Assembly: GCA_964019695.1 (NCBI GenBank)
Contig: CAXHUL010000501.1
Coordinates: forward strand, 329,676-393,675
Direction: 5' to 3'
Length of the DNA: 64,000 bases
From: Loripinus fragilis
Taxonomy: Eukaryota > Mollusca > Bivalvia > Lucinida > Lucinidae
Shown: one piece after another, positions 43,291 to 57,270 of the stretch
How positions within the stretch are numbered: the stretch's first letter is position 1
Layout of the letters: the number at the start of each line of letters is the position of its first letter
Position numbers and translations under genes: made by a program
Notes under the pieces: model-generated
Database searches by the model: none
Seen by the model: the letters and a program-made list of their open reading frames with translations, nothing else
Told to the model about the DNA's origin: nothing

Positions 43291-43297
43291 ATCTAAT
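43184..43297. repeat. hairpin at the spacer / right-array junction
   Basis: GCACAAGCAAATACCAAAAA near 43195 is mirrored by TTTTTGGTATTTGCTTGCGC ending near 43285. Weaker pairing extends outward to ATTAATATAGAG and CTGATATCTAAT. The right array starts immediately after. Confidence 0.7.
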
Positions 43298-46110
43298 TCT
43301 TAACTCATCTCATTCTTAACTTATCCAACTCATCGAACTTATTTTCAACTTATCCAACTCATCCAACTTACAGTCCAACTTAGCCAACTTATCGAACTTA
43401 CAGTCCAACTTATCCAACTCATCCAACTTACCTTCCAACTTATCCAACTCATCCAACTTATCCAACTCATCGAACTCATCCTCAACTTAGCCAACTCATC
43501 GAACTTTCAGTACAACTTACCCAACTTATCGAACTCATCCTCAAATTAGCCAACTCATCGAACTTACAGTACAACTTAGCCAACTCATCCAACTTACAGT
43601 ACAACTTACCCAACTCATCAAACTCATCCTCAACTTAGCCAACTCATCGAACTTACAGTACAACTTAGCCAACTCATCCAACTTACAGTACAACTTATCC
43701 AACTCATTGAACTCATCCTTAACTTAGCCAACTCATCGAACTTACAGTACAACTTATCCAACTCATCCAACTTACCGTCCAACTTATCCAACTCATCGAA
43801 CTCATCCTCAACTTATCCAACTCATCGAACTTACATTCCAACTTAGCCAACTCATCGAACTCATCCTCAACTTAGCCAACTCATCGAACTTACAGTACAA
43901 CCTAGCCAACTCATCCAACTTACAGTACAACTTATCCAACTCATCGAACTCATCCTCAACTTATCCAACTCATCGAACTTACATTCCAACTTAGCCAACT
44001 CATCGAAATTACAGTACAACTTATCCAACTCATCGAACTCATCCTCAACTTAGCCAACTCATCCAACTTACAGTACAACTTATCCAACTCATCGAAATCA
44101 TCCTCAACTTATCCAACTCATCCAACTTACAGTACAACTTATCCAACTCATCGAACTCATCCTCAATTTATCCAACTCATCCAACTTACCGTCCAACTTA
44201 CCCAACTTATCGAACTCATCCTCAACTTAACCAACTCATCGAACTTACATTCCAACTTAGCCAACTCACCCAACTTACAGTACAACTTACCCAACTTATT
44301 GAACTCATCGAACTTACAGTACAACTTAGCCAACTCATGGAACTTACAGTACAACTTAGCCAACTCATCCAACTTACAGTACAACTTATCCAACTCATCG
44401 AACTCATCCTCAACTTAGCCAACTCATCCAATTTACAGTACAACTTACCCAACTTATCGAACTCATCCTCAACTTAGCCAACTCATCGAACTTACAGTAC
44501 AACTTTGCTAACTCGTCCAACTTGCAGTACAACTTATCCAACTCAACCTCAACTTATCCAACTCATCGAACTTACATTCCAACTTAGCCAACTCATCCAA
44601 CTTACAGTACAACTAAGCCAACTCATCGAACTCATCCTCAACTTAGCCAATTCATCCAACTTACAGTACAACTTATCCAACTCATCGAATTTACAGTACA
44701 ACTTATCCAACTCACCCAACTTACAGTACAACTTACCCAACTTATCGAACTCATCCTCAACTTAGCCAACTCATCGAACTTACAGTACAACTTATCCAAC
44801 TCACCCAACTTACAGTACAACTTACCCAACTTATCGAACTCATCCTCAACTTAGCCAACTCATCGAACTTACAGTACAACTTAGCCAACTCTTCCAACTT
44901 ACAGTACAACTTAGCCAACTCATCCAACTTACAGTACAACTTATCCAACTCATCGAACTCATCCTCAACTTAGCCAACTCATCCAACTTACAGTACAACT
45001 TACCCAACTTATCGAACTCATCCTCAACTTATCCAACTCATCGAACTTACATTCCAACTTAGCCAGCTCATCCAACTTACAGTACAACTTACCCAACTCA
45101 TCAAACTCATCCTCAACTTAGCCAACTCATCGAACTTACAGTACAACTTAGCCAACTCATCCAACTTACAGTACAACTTATCCAACTCATCGAACTCATC
45201 CTTAACTTAGCCAACTCATCGAACTTACTGTACAACTTATCCAACTCATCCAACTTACTGTCCAACTTATCCAACTCATCGAACTCATCCTCAACTTATC
45301 CAACTCATCGAACTTACATTCCAACTTAGCCAACTCATCGAACTTACATTCCAACTTATCTTACTCATCGAACTTACAGTACAACTTACCCAACTTATCG
45401 AACTCATCCTCAACTTAGCCAACTCATCGAACTTACAGTACAACTTAGCCAACTCATCCAACTTACAGTACAACTTATCCAACTCATTGAACTCATCCTC
45501 AACTTATCCAACTCATCCAACTTACATTCCAACTTCGCCAACTCATCCAACTTACAGTAAAACTTATCCAACTCATCGAACTCATCCTCAACTAAGCCAA
45601 CTCATCCAACTTACCGTCCAACTTATCCAACTCATCGAACTCATCCTCAACTTAGCCAACTCATCGAACTTACAGTACAACTTAGCCAACTCATCCAACT
45701 TACAGTACAACATATCAAACTCATCGAACTCATCCTCAACTAATCCAACTCATTTAACTTACAGTATAACTTACCCAACTTATCGAACTCATCCTCAACT
45801 TAGCAAACTCATCCAACTTACAGTACAACTTAGCCAACTCATCCAACTTACAGTACAACTTATCCAACTCATCCTCAACTTATCCAACTCATCGAACTTA
45901 CATTCCAACTTAGCCAACTCATCCAACTTACAGTACAACTTAGCTAACTCATCGAACTCATCCTCAACTTATCCAACTCATCGAACTTACAGTACAACTT
46001 AGCCAACTCTTCGAACTCACCGTCCAACTTATCCAACTCATCCAACTCATCCTCAACTTAGCCAACTCATCGAACTTACAGCACAACTAAGCCAACTCAT
46101 CCAACTTACA

Positions 46111-49100
46111 GTGCAACTTACCCAACTCATCGAACTCATCCTAAACTTATCCAACTCATCCAACTTACAGTACAACTTATTCAACTCATCGAACTCATCC
46201 TCAACTTATCCAACTCATCCAACTTACCGTCCAACTTATCCAACTCATCGAACTCATCCTCAACTTAGCCAACTCATCGAACTTACAGTACAACTTAGCC
46301 AACTCATCCAACTTACAGTACAACTTATCAAACTCATCGAACTCATCCTTAACTTAGCCAACTCATCGAACTTACAGTACAACTTATCCAACTCATCCAA
46401 CTTACCGTCCAACTTATCCAACTCATCGGACTCATCCTCAACTTATCCAACTCATCGAACTTACATTCCAACTTAGCCAACTCATCCAACTTACATTCCA
46501 ACTTATCTAACTCATCGAACTTACAGTACAACTTACCCAACTTATCGATTTCATCCTCAACTTAGCCAACTCATCGAACTTACTGTACAACTTAGCCAAC
46601 TCATCCAACTTACAGTACAACTTATCCAACTCATCGAACTTACAGTGCAACTTAGCCAACTCATCGAACTTACAGTGCAACTTTGCCAACTCATCCAACT
46701 TACAGTACAACTAATCCAACTCATCGAACTCATCCTCAACTTAGCCAACTCATCAAACTTACAGTACAACTTAGCCAACTCATCGAACTCATCCTCAACT
46801 TATCCAACTCATCCAACTTACAGTACAACTTATCCAACTCATCGAACTCATCCTCAACTTATCCAACTCATCAAACTCACAGTACAACTTATCCAAATCA
46901 TCGAACTCATCCTCAACTTAGCCAACTCATCGAACTTACAGTACAACTTATCCAACTCATCAAAGTTACAGTACAACTTAGCCAACTCATCCAACTTACA
47001 GTACAGCTTAAAAAACTCATCGAACTTATCCACAACTTAGCCAACTCATCCAACTTACAGTACAACTCATCCAACTCATCCTCAACTTATCCAACTCAGC
47101 GAACTTACATTCCAACTTAGCCAACTCATCCAACTTACAGTACAAATTATCCAACTCGTCGAACTCATCCTCAACTTAGCCAACTCATCGAACTTACAGT
47201 ACAACTTATCCAACTTATCGAACTTACATTCCAACTTAGCCAACTTATCGAACTTACATTCCAACTTATCTAACTCATCGAACTTACATTCCAACTTAGC
47301 CAACTTATCGAACTCATCCTCAACTTAGCCAACTCATCGAACTTACAGTACAACTTAGCCAACTCATCCTACTTACAGTACAACTTACCCAACTTATCGA
47401 ACTCATCCTCAACTTAGCCAACTCAACGAACTTACAGTACAACTTAGCCAACTCATCCAACTTATAGTACAACTTAGCCAACTCATCCAACTTACAGTAC
47501 AACTTATCCAACTCATCGAACTCATCATCCTCAATTTAGCCAACTCATCCAACTTACAGTACAACTTACCCAACTTATCGAACTCATCCTCAACTTAGCC
47601 AACTCATCCAACTCACAGTACAACTTAGCCAACTCATCCAACTTACAGCACAACTTATCCAACTCATCCTCAACTTATCCACATCATCGAACTTACATTC
47701 CAACTTAGCCAACTCATCCAACTTACAGTGCAACTTACCCAACTCATCGAACTCATCCTCAATTTATCCAACTCATCCAACTTACAGTACAACTTATTCA
47801 ACTCATCGAACTCATCCTCAACTTATCCAACTCATCCAACTTACCGTCCAACTTATCCAACTCATCGAACTCATCCTCAACTTAGCCAACTCATCGAACT
47901 TACAGTACAACTTAGCCAACTCATCCAACTTACAGTACAACTTATCAAACTCATCGAACTCATCCTTAAATTAGCCAACTCATCGAACTTACAGTACAAC
48001 TTATCCAACTCATCCAACTTACCGTCCAACTTATCCAACTCATCGGACTCATCCTCAACTTATCCAACTCATCGAACTTACATTCCAACTTAGCCAACTC
48101 ATCCAACTTACATTCCAACTTATCTAACTCATCGAACTTACAGTACAACTTACCCAACTTATCGAACTCATCCTCAACTTAGCCAACTCATCGAACTTAC
48201 TGTACAACTTAGCCAACTCATCCAACTTACAGTACAACTTATCCAACTCATCGAACTTACAGTGCAACTTAGCCAACTCATCGAACTTACAGTGCAACTT
48301 AGCCAACTCATCCAACTTACAGTACAACTTGTCCAACTCATCGAACTCATCCTCAACTTAGCCAACTCATCAAACTTACAGTACAACTTAGCCAACTCAT
48401 CGAACTCATCCTCAACTTATCCAACTCATCCAACTTACAGTACAACTTATCCAACTCATCGAACTCATCCTCAACTTATCCAACTCATCAAACTCACAGT
48501 ACAACTTATCCAACTCATCGAACTCATCCTCAACTTAGCCAACTCATCGAACTTACAGTACAACTTATCCAACTCATCAAAGCTACAGTACAACTTAGCC
48601 AACTCATCCAACTTACAGTACAGCTTAAAAAACTCATCGAACTTATCCACAACTTAGCCAACTCATCCAACTTACAGTACAACTCATCTAACTCATCCTC
48701 AACTTATCCAACTCAGCGAACTTACATTCCAACTTAGCCAACTCATCCAACTTACAGTACAAATTATCCAACTCGTCGAACTCATCCTCAACTTAGCCAA
48801 CTCATCGAACTTACAGTACAACTTATCCAACTTATCGAACTTACATTCCAACTTAGCCAACTTATCGAACTTACATTCCAACTTATCTAACTCATCGAAC
48901 TTACATTCCAACTTAGCCAACTTATCGAACTCATCCTCAACTTAGCCAACTCATCGAACTTACAGTACAACTTAGCCAACTCATCCTACTTACAGTACAA
49001 CTTACCCACCTTATCGAACTCATCCTCAACTTAGCCAACTCAACGAACTTACAGTACAACTTAGCCAACTCATCCAACTTATAGTACAACTTAGCCAACT

Positions 49101-49344
49101 CATCCAACTTACAGTACAACTTATCCAACTCATCGAACTCATCCTCAACTTAGCCAACTCATCCAACTTACAGTACAACTTACCCTACTTATCGAACTCA
49201 TCCTCAACTTAGTCAACTCATCCAACTTACAGTACAACTTAGCCAACTCATTCAACTTACAGTAAAACTTATCCAACTCATCCTCAACTTATCCACATCA
49301 TCGAACTTACATTCCAACTTAGCCAACTCATCCACTTTACAGTA
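46111..49344 (-). repeat. 1,617-bp higher-order tandem duplication
   Basis: 46111-47727 and 47728-49344 match in variant order with few differences, for example the same CAGCGAACTTAC, CAGTACAGCTTAAAAAACTC and CATCCTACTTACAG variants 1,617 bases apart (allowing small indels). Confidence 0.8.
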
Positions 49345-52300
49345 CAACTTAGCCAACTCATCGAACTCATCCTCAACTTAGCCAACTCATCCAACTTACA
49401 GTACAACTTAGCCAACTCATCGAACATATATTCCAACTTACCTAACTTATCGAACTCATCCTCAACTTAGCCAACTCATCGAACTTACACTACCACTTAG
49501 CCAACTCATCCAACTTACAGTACAACTTATCCAACTCATCGAACTCATCCTCAACTTAGCCAACTCATCGAACTTACAGTACAACTGAGCCAACTCATCC
49601 AACTTACAGTACAACTTATCCAACTCATCGAACTCATCCTCAACTTAGCCAACTTATCTAACTTACAGTACAACTTAGCCAACTCATCGAACTCATCCTC
49701 AACTTATCCAACTCATCCAACTTACAGTACAACTTATCCAACTCATCGAACTCATCCTCAACTTATCCAACTCATCCATTTTACCGTCCAACTTATCCAA
49801 CTCATCGAACTCATCCTCAACTTAGCCAACTCATCCAACTTACAGTACAACTCATCCAACTCATCCTCAACTTATCCAACTCATCGAACTTACATTCCAA
49901 CTTAGCCAACTCATCCAACTTACAGTACAACTTATCCAACTCATCGAACTCCTCCTCAACTTAGCCAACTCATCGAACTTACAGTACAACTTATCCAACT
50001 CATCGAACTTACATTCCAACTTAGCCAACTTATCGAACTTACATTCCAACTTATCTAACTCATCGAACTTACAGTCCAACTTACCCAACTTATCGAACTC
50101 ATCCTCAACTTAGCCAACTCATCGAACTTACAGTACAACGTATCCAACTCATCCAACTTACAGTACAACTTACCCAACTTATCGAACTCATCCTAAACTT
50201 AGCCAACTCATCGAACTTACAGTACAACTTAGCCAACTCATCCAACTTACAGTACAACTTATCCAACTCATCGAAGTTACATTCCAACTTAGCCAACTTA
50301 TCGAACTTACATTCCAACTTATCTAACTCATCGAACTTACATTCCAACTTAGCCAACTTATCGAACTCATCCTAAACTTAGCCAACTCATCGAACTTACA
50401 GTACAACTTAGCCAACTCATCCTACTTACAGTACAAGTTACCCAACTTATCGAATTCATCCTCAACTTAGCCAACTCATCGAACTTACAGTACAACTTAG
50501 CCAACTCATCCAACTTACAGTACAACTTAGCCAACTCATCCAACTTACAGTACAACTTATCCAACTCATCGAACTCATCCTCAACTTAGCCAACTCATCC
50601 AACTTACAGTACAACTTACCCTACTTATCGAACTCATCCTCAACTTAGTCAACTCATCCAACTTACAGTACAACTTAGCCAACTCATCCAACTTACAGTA
50701 CAACTTATCCAACTCATCCTCAACTTATCCACATCATCGAACTTACATTCCAACTTAGCCAACTCATCCAATTTACAGTACAACTTAGCCAACTCATCGA
50801 ACTCATCCTCAACTTAGCCAACTCATCGAACTTACAGTACAACTTAGCCAACTCATCGAACATATATTCCAACTTACCTAACTTATCGAACTCATCCTCA
50901 ACTTAGCCAACTCATCGAACTTACAGTACCACTTAGCCAACTCATCCAACTTACAGTACAACTTATCCAACTCATCGAACTCATCCTCAACTTAGCCAAC
51001 TCATCGAACTTACAGTACAACTGAGCCAACTCATCCAACTTACAGTAAAACTTATCCAACTCATCGAACTCATCCTCAACTTAGCCAACTTATCTAACTT
51101 ACAGTACAACTTAGCCAACTCATCGAACTCATCCTCAACTTATCCAACTCATCCAACTTACAGTACAACTTATCCAACTCATCGAACTCATCCTCAACTT
51201 ATCCAACTCATCCATTTTACCGTCCAACTTATCCAACTCATCGAACTCATCCTCAACTTAGCCAACTCATCCAACTTACAGTACAACTCATCCAACTCAT
51301 CCTCAACTTATCCAACTCATCGAACTTACATTCCAACTTAGCCAACTCATCCAACTTACAGTACAACTTATCCAACTCATCGAACTCCTCCTCAACTTAG
51401 CCAACTCATCGAACTTACAGTACAACTTATCCAACTCATCGAACTTACATTCCAACTTAGCCAACTTATCGAACTTACATTCCAACTTATCTAACTCATC
51501 GAACTTACAGTCCAACTTACCCAACTTATCGAACTCATCCTCAACTTAGCCAACTCATCGAACTTACAGTACAACTTATCCAACTCATCCAACTTACAGT
51601 ACAACTTACCCAACTTATCGAACTCATCCTAAACTTAGCCAACTCATCGAACTTACAGTACAACTTAGCCAACTCATCCAACTTACAGTACAACTTATCC
51701 AACTCATCGAAGTTACATTCCAACTTAGCCAACTTATCGAACTTACATTCCAACTTATCTAACTCATCGAACTTACATTCCAACTTAGCCAACTTATCGA
51801 ACTCATCCTCAACTTAGCCAACTCATCGAACTTACAGTACAACTTAGCCAACTCATCCTACTTACAGTACAAGTTACCCAACTTATCGAACTCATCCTCA
51901 ACTTAGCCAACTCATCGAACTTACAGTACAACTTAGCCAACTCATCCAACTTACAGTACAACTTAGCCAACTCATCCAACTTACAGTACAACTTATCCAA
52001 CTCATCGAACTCATCCTCAACTTAGCCAACTCATCCAACTTACAGTACAACTTACCCTACTTATCGAACTCATCCTCAACTTAGTCAACTCATCCAACTT
52101 ACAGTACAACTTAGCCAACTCATCCAACTTACAGTACAACTTATCCAACTCATCCTCAACTTATCCACATCATCGAACTTACATTCCAACTTAGCCAACT
52201 CATCCAATTTACAGTACAACTTAGCCAACTCATCGAACTCATCCTCAACTTAGCCAACTCATCGAACTTACAGTACAACTTAGCCAACTCATCGAACATA

Positions 52301-52960
52301 TATTCCAACTTACCTAACTTATCGAACTCATCCTCAACTTAGCCAACTCATCGAACTTACAGTACCACTTAGCCAACTCATCCAACTTACAGTACAACTT
52401 ATCCAACTCATCGAACTCATCCTCAACTTAGCCAACTCATCGAACTTACAGTACAACTGAGCCAACTCATCCAACTTACAGTACAACTTATCCAACTCAT
52501 CGAACTCATCCTCAACTTAGCCAACTTATCTAACTTACAGTACAACTTAGCCAACTCATCGAACTCATCCTCAACTTATCCAACTCATCCAACTTACAGT
52601 TCAACTTATCCAACTCATCGAACTCATCCTCAACTTATCCAACTCATCCATTTTACCGTCCAACTTATCCAACTCATCGAACTCATCCTCAACTTAGCCA
52701 ACTCATCCAACTTACAGTACAACTCATCCAACTCATCCTCAACTTATCCAACTCATCGAACTTACATTCCAACTTAGCCAACTCATCCAACTTACAGTAC
52801 AACTTATCCAACTCATCGAACTCCTCCTCAACTTAGCCAACTCATCGAACTTACAGTACAACTTATCCAACTCATCGAACTTACATTCCAACTTAGCCAA
52901 CTTATCGAACTTACATTCCAACTTATCTAACTCATCGAACTTACAGTCCAACTTACCCAA
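49345..52960 (-). repeat. 1,436-bp higher-order tandem repeat
   Basis: The block with GAACTCCTCCTCAACTTAG occurs at 49867-50088, 51303-51524 and 52739-52960, exactly 1,436 bases apart. The surrounding rare variants (CATCCATTTTACCGTCC, GAACATATATTCC, CAGTACCACTTAG) repeat with it. Copies differ at only a few positions. Confidence 0.85.
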
Positions 52961-55900
52961 CTTATCGAACTCATCCTCAACTTAGCCAACTCATCGAACT
53001 TACAGTACAACTTATCCAACTCATCCAACTTACAGTACAACTTACCCAACTTATCGAACTCATCCTAAACTTAGCCAACTCATCGAACTTACAGTACAAC
53101 TTAGCCAACTCATCCAACTTACAGTACAACTTATCCAACTCATCGAACTCATCCTCAACTTAGCCAACTCATCCAACTTACAGTACAACTTACCCAACTT
53201 ATCGAACTCATCCTCAACTTAGCCAACTCATCCAACTTACAGTACAACTTAGCCAACTCATCCAACTTACAGTACAACTTATCCAACTCATCCTCAACTT
53301 ATCCAACTCATCGAACTTACATTCCAACTTAGCCAACTCATCCAACTTACAGTACAACTTAGCCAACTCATCGAACTCATCCTCAACTTAGCCAACTCAT
53401 CGAACTTACAGTACAACTTATCCAACTCATCGAACTTACATTCCAACTTAGCCAACTCATCGAACTTATATTCCAACTTACCCAACTTATCGAACTCATC
53501 CTCAACTTAGCCAACTCATCGAACTTACATTCCAACTTAACTAACTCATCAAACTTACAGTACAACTTACCCAACTTATCGAACTCATCCTCAACTTAGC
53601 CAACTCATCGAACTTACAGTACAACTTAGCCAACTCATCCAACTTACCGTCCAACTTATCCAACTCATCGAACTCATCCTCAACTTATCCAACTCATCGA
53701 ACTTACATTCCAACTAAGCCAACTCATCCAACTTACAGTACAACTTAATCAACTCATCGAACTCATCCTCAACTTAGCCAACTCATCAAACTTACAGTAC
53801 AACTTAGCCAACTCATCGAACTCATCCTCAACTTATCCAACTCATCCAACTTACACTACAACTTATCCAACTCATCGAACTCATCCTCAACTTAGCCAAC
53901 TCATCCAACTTACAGTACAGCTTACCCAACTCATCGAACTTATCCTCAACTTAGCCAACTCATCCAACTTACAGTACAACTTATCCAACTCATCCTCAAC
54001 TTATCCAACTAATCAAACTTACATTCCAACTTAGCCAACTCATCGAACTTACAGTACAACTTATCCAACTCATCAAAGTTACAGTACAACTTAGCCAACT
54101 CATCCAACTTACAGTACAGCTTACAAAACTGATCGAACTTATCCACAACTTAGCCAACTCATCCAACTAACAGTACAACTCATCCAACTCATCCTCAACT
54201 TATCCAACTCAGCGAACTTACATTCCAACTTAGCCAACTCATCCAACTTACAGTACAACTTACCAAACTCATCAAACTCATCCTCAACTTAGCCAACTCA
54301 TCGAACTTACATTACAACTTAGCCAACTCATCCAACTTACAGTACAACTTATCCAACTCATCGAACTCATCCTTAACTTAGCCAACTCATTGAACTTACA
54401 GTACAACTTATCCAACTCATCCAACTTACCGTCCAACTTATCCAACTCATCGAACTCATCCTCAACTTATCCAACTCATCGAACTTACTTTCCAACTTAG
54501 CCAACTCATCGAACTTACATTCAAACTTATCTAACTCATCGAACTTACAGTACAACTTACCCGACTAATTGAACTCATCCTCAACTTAGCCAACTCATCG
54601 AACTTACAGTACAACTTAGCCAACTCATCCAACTTACAGTACAACTTATCCAACTCATCGAACTCATCCTCAACTTATCCAACTCATCGAACTTACATTC
54701 CAACTTCGCCAACTCATCCAACTTACAGTAAAACTTATCCAACTCATCGAACTCATCCTCAACTTAGCCAACTCATCGAACTTACATTCAAACTTATCTA
54801 ACTCATCGAACTTACAGTACAACTTACCCGACTAATTGAACTCATCCTCAACTTAGCCAACTCATCGAACTTACAGTACCACTTAGCCAACTCATCCAAC
54901 TTACAGTACAACTTATCCAACTCATCGAACTCATCCTCAACTTAGCCAACTCATCGAACTTACAGTACAACTGAGCCAACTCATCCAACTTACAGTACAA
55001 CTTATCCAACTCATCGAACTCATCCTCAACTTAGCCAACTTATCTAACTTACAGTACAACTTAGCCAACTCATCGAACTCATCCTCAACTTATCCAACTC
55101 ATCCAACTTACAGTACAACTTATCCAACTCATCGAACTCATCCTCAACTTATCCAACTCATCCATTTTACCGTCCAACTTATCCAACTCATCGAACTCAT
55201 CCTCAACTTAGCCAACTCATCCAACTTACAGTACAACTCATCCAACTCATCCTCAACTTATCCAACTCATCGAACTTACATTCCAACTTAGCCAACTCAT
55301 CCAACTTACAGTACAACTTATCCAACTCATCGAACTCCTCCTCAACTTAGCCAACTCATCGAACTTACAGTACAACTTATCCAACTCATCGAACTTACAT
55401 TCCAACTTAGCCAACTTATCGAACTTACATTCCAACTTATCTAACTCATCGAACTTACAGTCCAACTTACCCAACTTATCGAACTCATCCTCAACTTAGC
55501 CAACTCATCGAACTTACAGTACAACTTATCCAACTCATCCAACTTACAGTACAACTTACCCAACTTATCGAACTCATCCTAAACTTAGCCAACTCATCGA
55601 ACTTACAGTACAACTTAGCCAACTCATCCAACTTACAGTACAACTTATCCAACTCATCGAACTCATCCTCAACTTAGCCAACTCATCCAACTTACAGTAC
55701 AACTTACCCAACTTATCGAACTCATCCTCAACTTAGCCAACTCATCCAACTTACAGTACAACTTAGCCAACTCATCCAACTTACAGTACAACTTATCCAA
55801 CTCATCCTCAACTTATCCAACTCATCGAACTTACATTCCAACTTAGCCAACTCATCCAACTTACAGTACAACTTAGCCAACTCATCGAACTCATCCTCAA

Positions 55901-57270
55901 CTTAGCCAACTCATCGAACTTACAGTACAACTTATCCAACTCATCGAACTTACATTCCAACTTAGCCAACTCATCGAACTTATATTCCAACTTACCCAAC
56001 TTATCGAACTCATCCTCAACTTAGCCAACTCATCGAACTTACATTCCAACTTATCTAACTCATCAAACTTACAGTACAACTTACCCAACTTATCGAACTC
56101 ATCCTCAACTTAGCCAACTCATCGAACTTACAGTACAACTTAGCCAACTCATCCAACTTACCGTCCAACTTATCCAACTCATCGAACTCATCCTCAACTT
56201 ATCCAACTCATCGAACTTACATTCCAACTAAGCCAACTCATCCAACTTACAGTACAACTTAATCAACTCATCGAACTCATCCTCAACTTAGCCAACTCAT
56301 CAAACTTACAGTACAACTTAGCCAACTCATCGAACTCATCCTCAACTTATCCAACTCATCCAACTTACACTACAACTTATCCAACTCATCGAACTCATCC
56401 TCAACTTAGCCAACTCATCCAACTTACAGTACAGCTTACCCAACTCATCGAACTTATCCTCAACTTAGCCAACTCATCCAACTTACAGTACAACTTATCC
56501 AACTCATCCTCAACTTATCCAACTAATCAAACTTACATTCCAACTTAGCCAACTCATCGAACTTACAGTACAACTTATCCAACTCATCAAAGTTACAGTA
56601 CAACTTAGCCAACTCATCCAACTTACAGTACAGCTTACAAAACTGATCGAACTTATCCACAACTTAGCCAACTCATCCAACTAACAGTACAACTCATCCA
56701 ACTCATCCTCAACTTATCCAACTCAGCGAACTTACATTCCAACTTAGCCAACTCATCCAACTTACAGTACAACTTACCAAACTCATCAAACTCATCCTCA
56801 ACTTAGCCAACTCATCGAACTTACATTACAACTTAGCCAACTCATCCAACTTACAGTACAACTTATCCAACTCATCGAACTCATCCTTAACTTAGCCAAC
56901 TCATTGAACTTACAGTACAACTTATCCAACTCATCCAACTTACCGTTCAACTTATCCAACTCATCGAACTCATCCTCAACTTATCCAACTCATCGAACTT
57001 ACTTTCCAACTTAGCCAACTCATCGAACTTACATTCAAACTTATCTAACTCATCGAACTTACAGTACAACTTACCCGACTAATTGAACTCATCCTCAACT
57101 TAGCCAACTCATCGAACTTACAGTACAACTTAGCCAACTCATCCAACTTACAGTACAACTTATCCAACTCATCGAACTCATCCTCAACTTATCCAACTCA
57201 TCGAACTTACATTCCAACTTCGCCAACTCATCCAACTTACAGTAAAACTTATCCAACTCATCGAACTCAT
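52739..57270 (-). repeat. 2,514-bp higher-order tandem duplication
   Basis: Blocks at 52739 and 53294 recur at 55253 and 55808, 2,514 bases later. Rare variants such as CCCGACTAATTGAACTC (54562 and 57074) and CAGTACAGCTTACAAAACTG follow. This unit starts with the same block that ends the 1,436-bp series, so successive duplications used overlapping segments. Confidence 0.8.
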
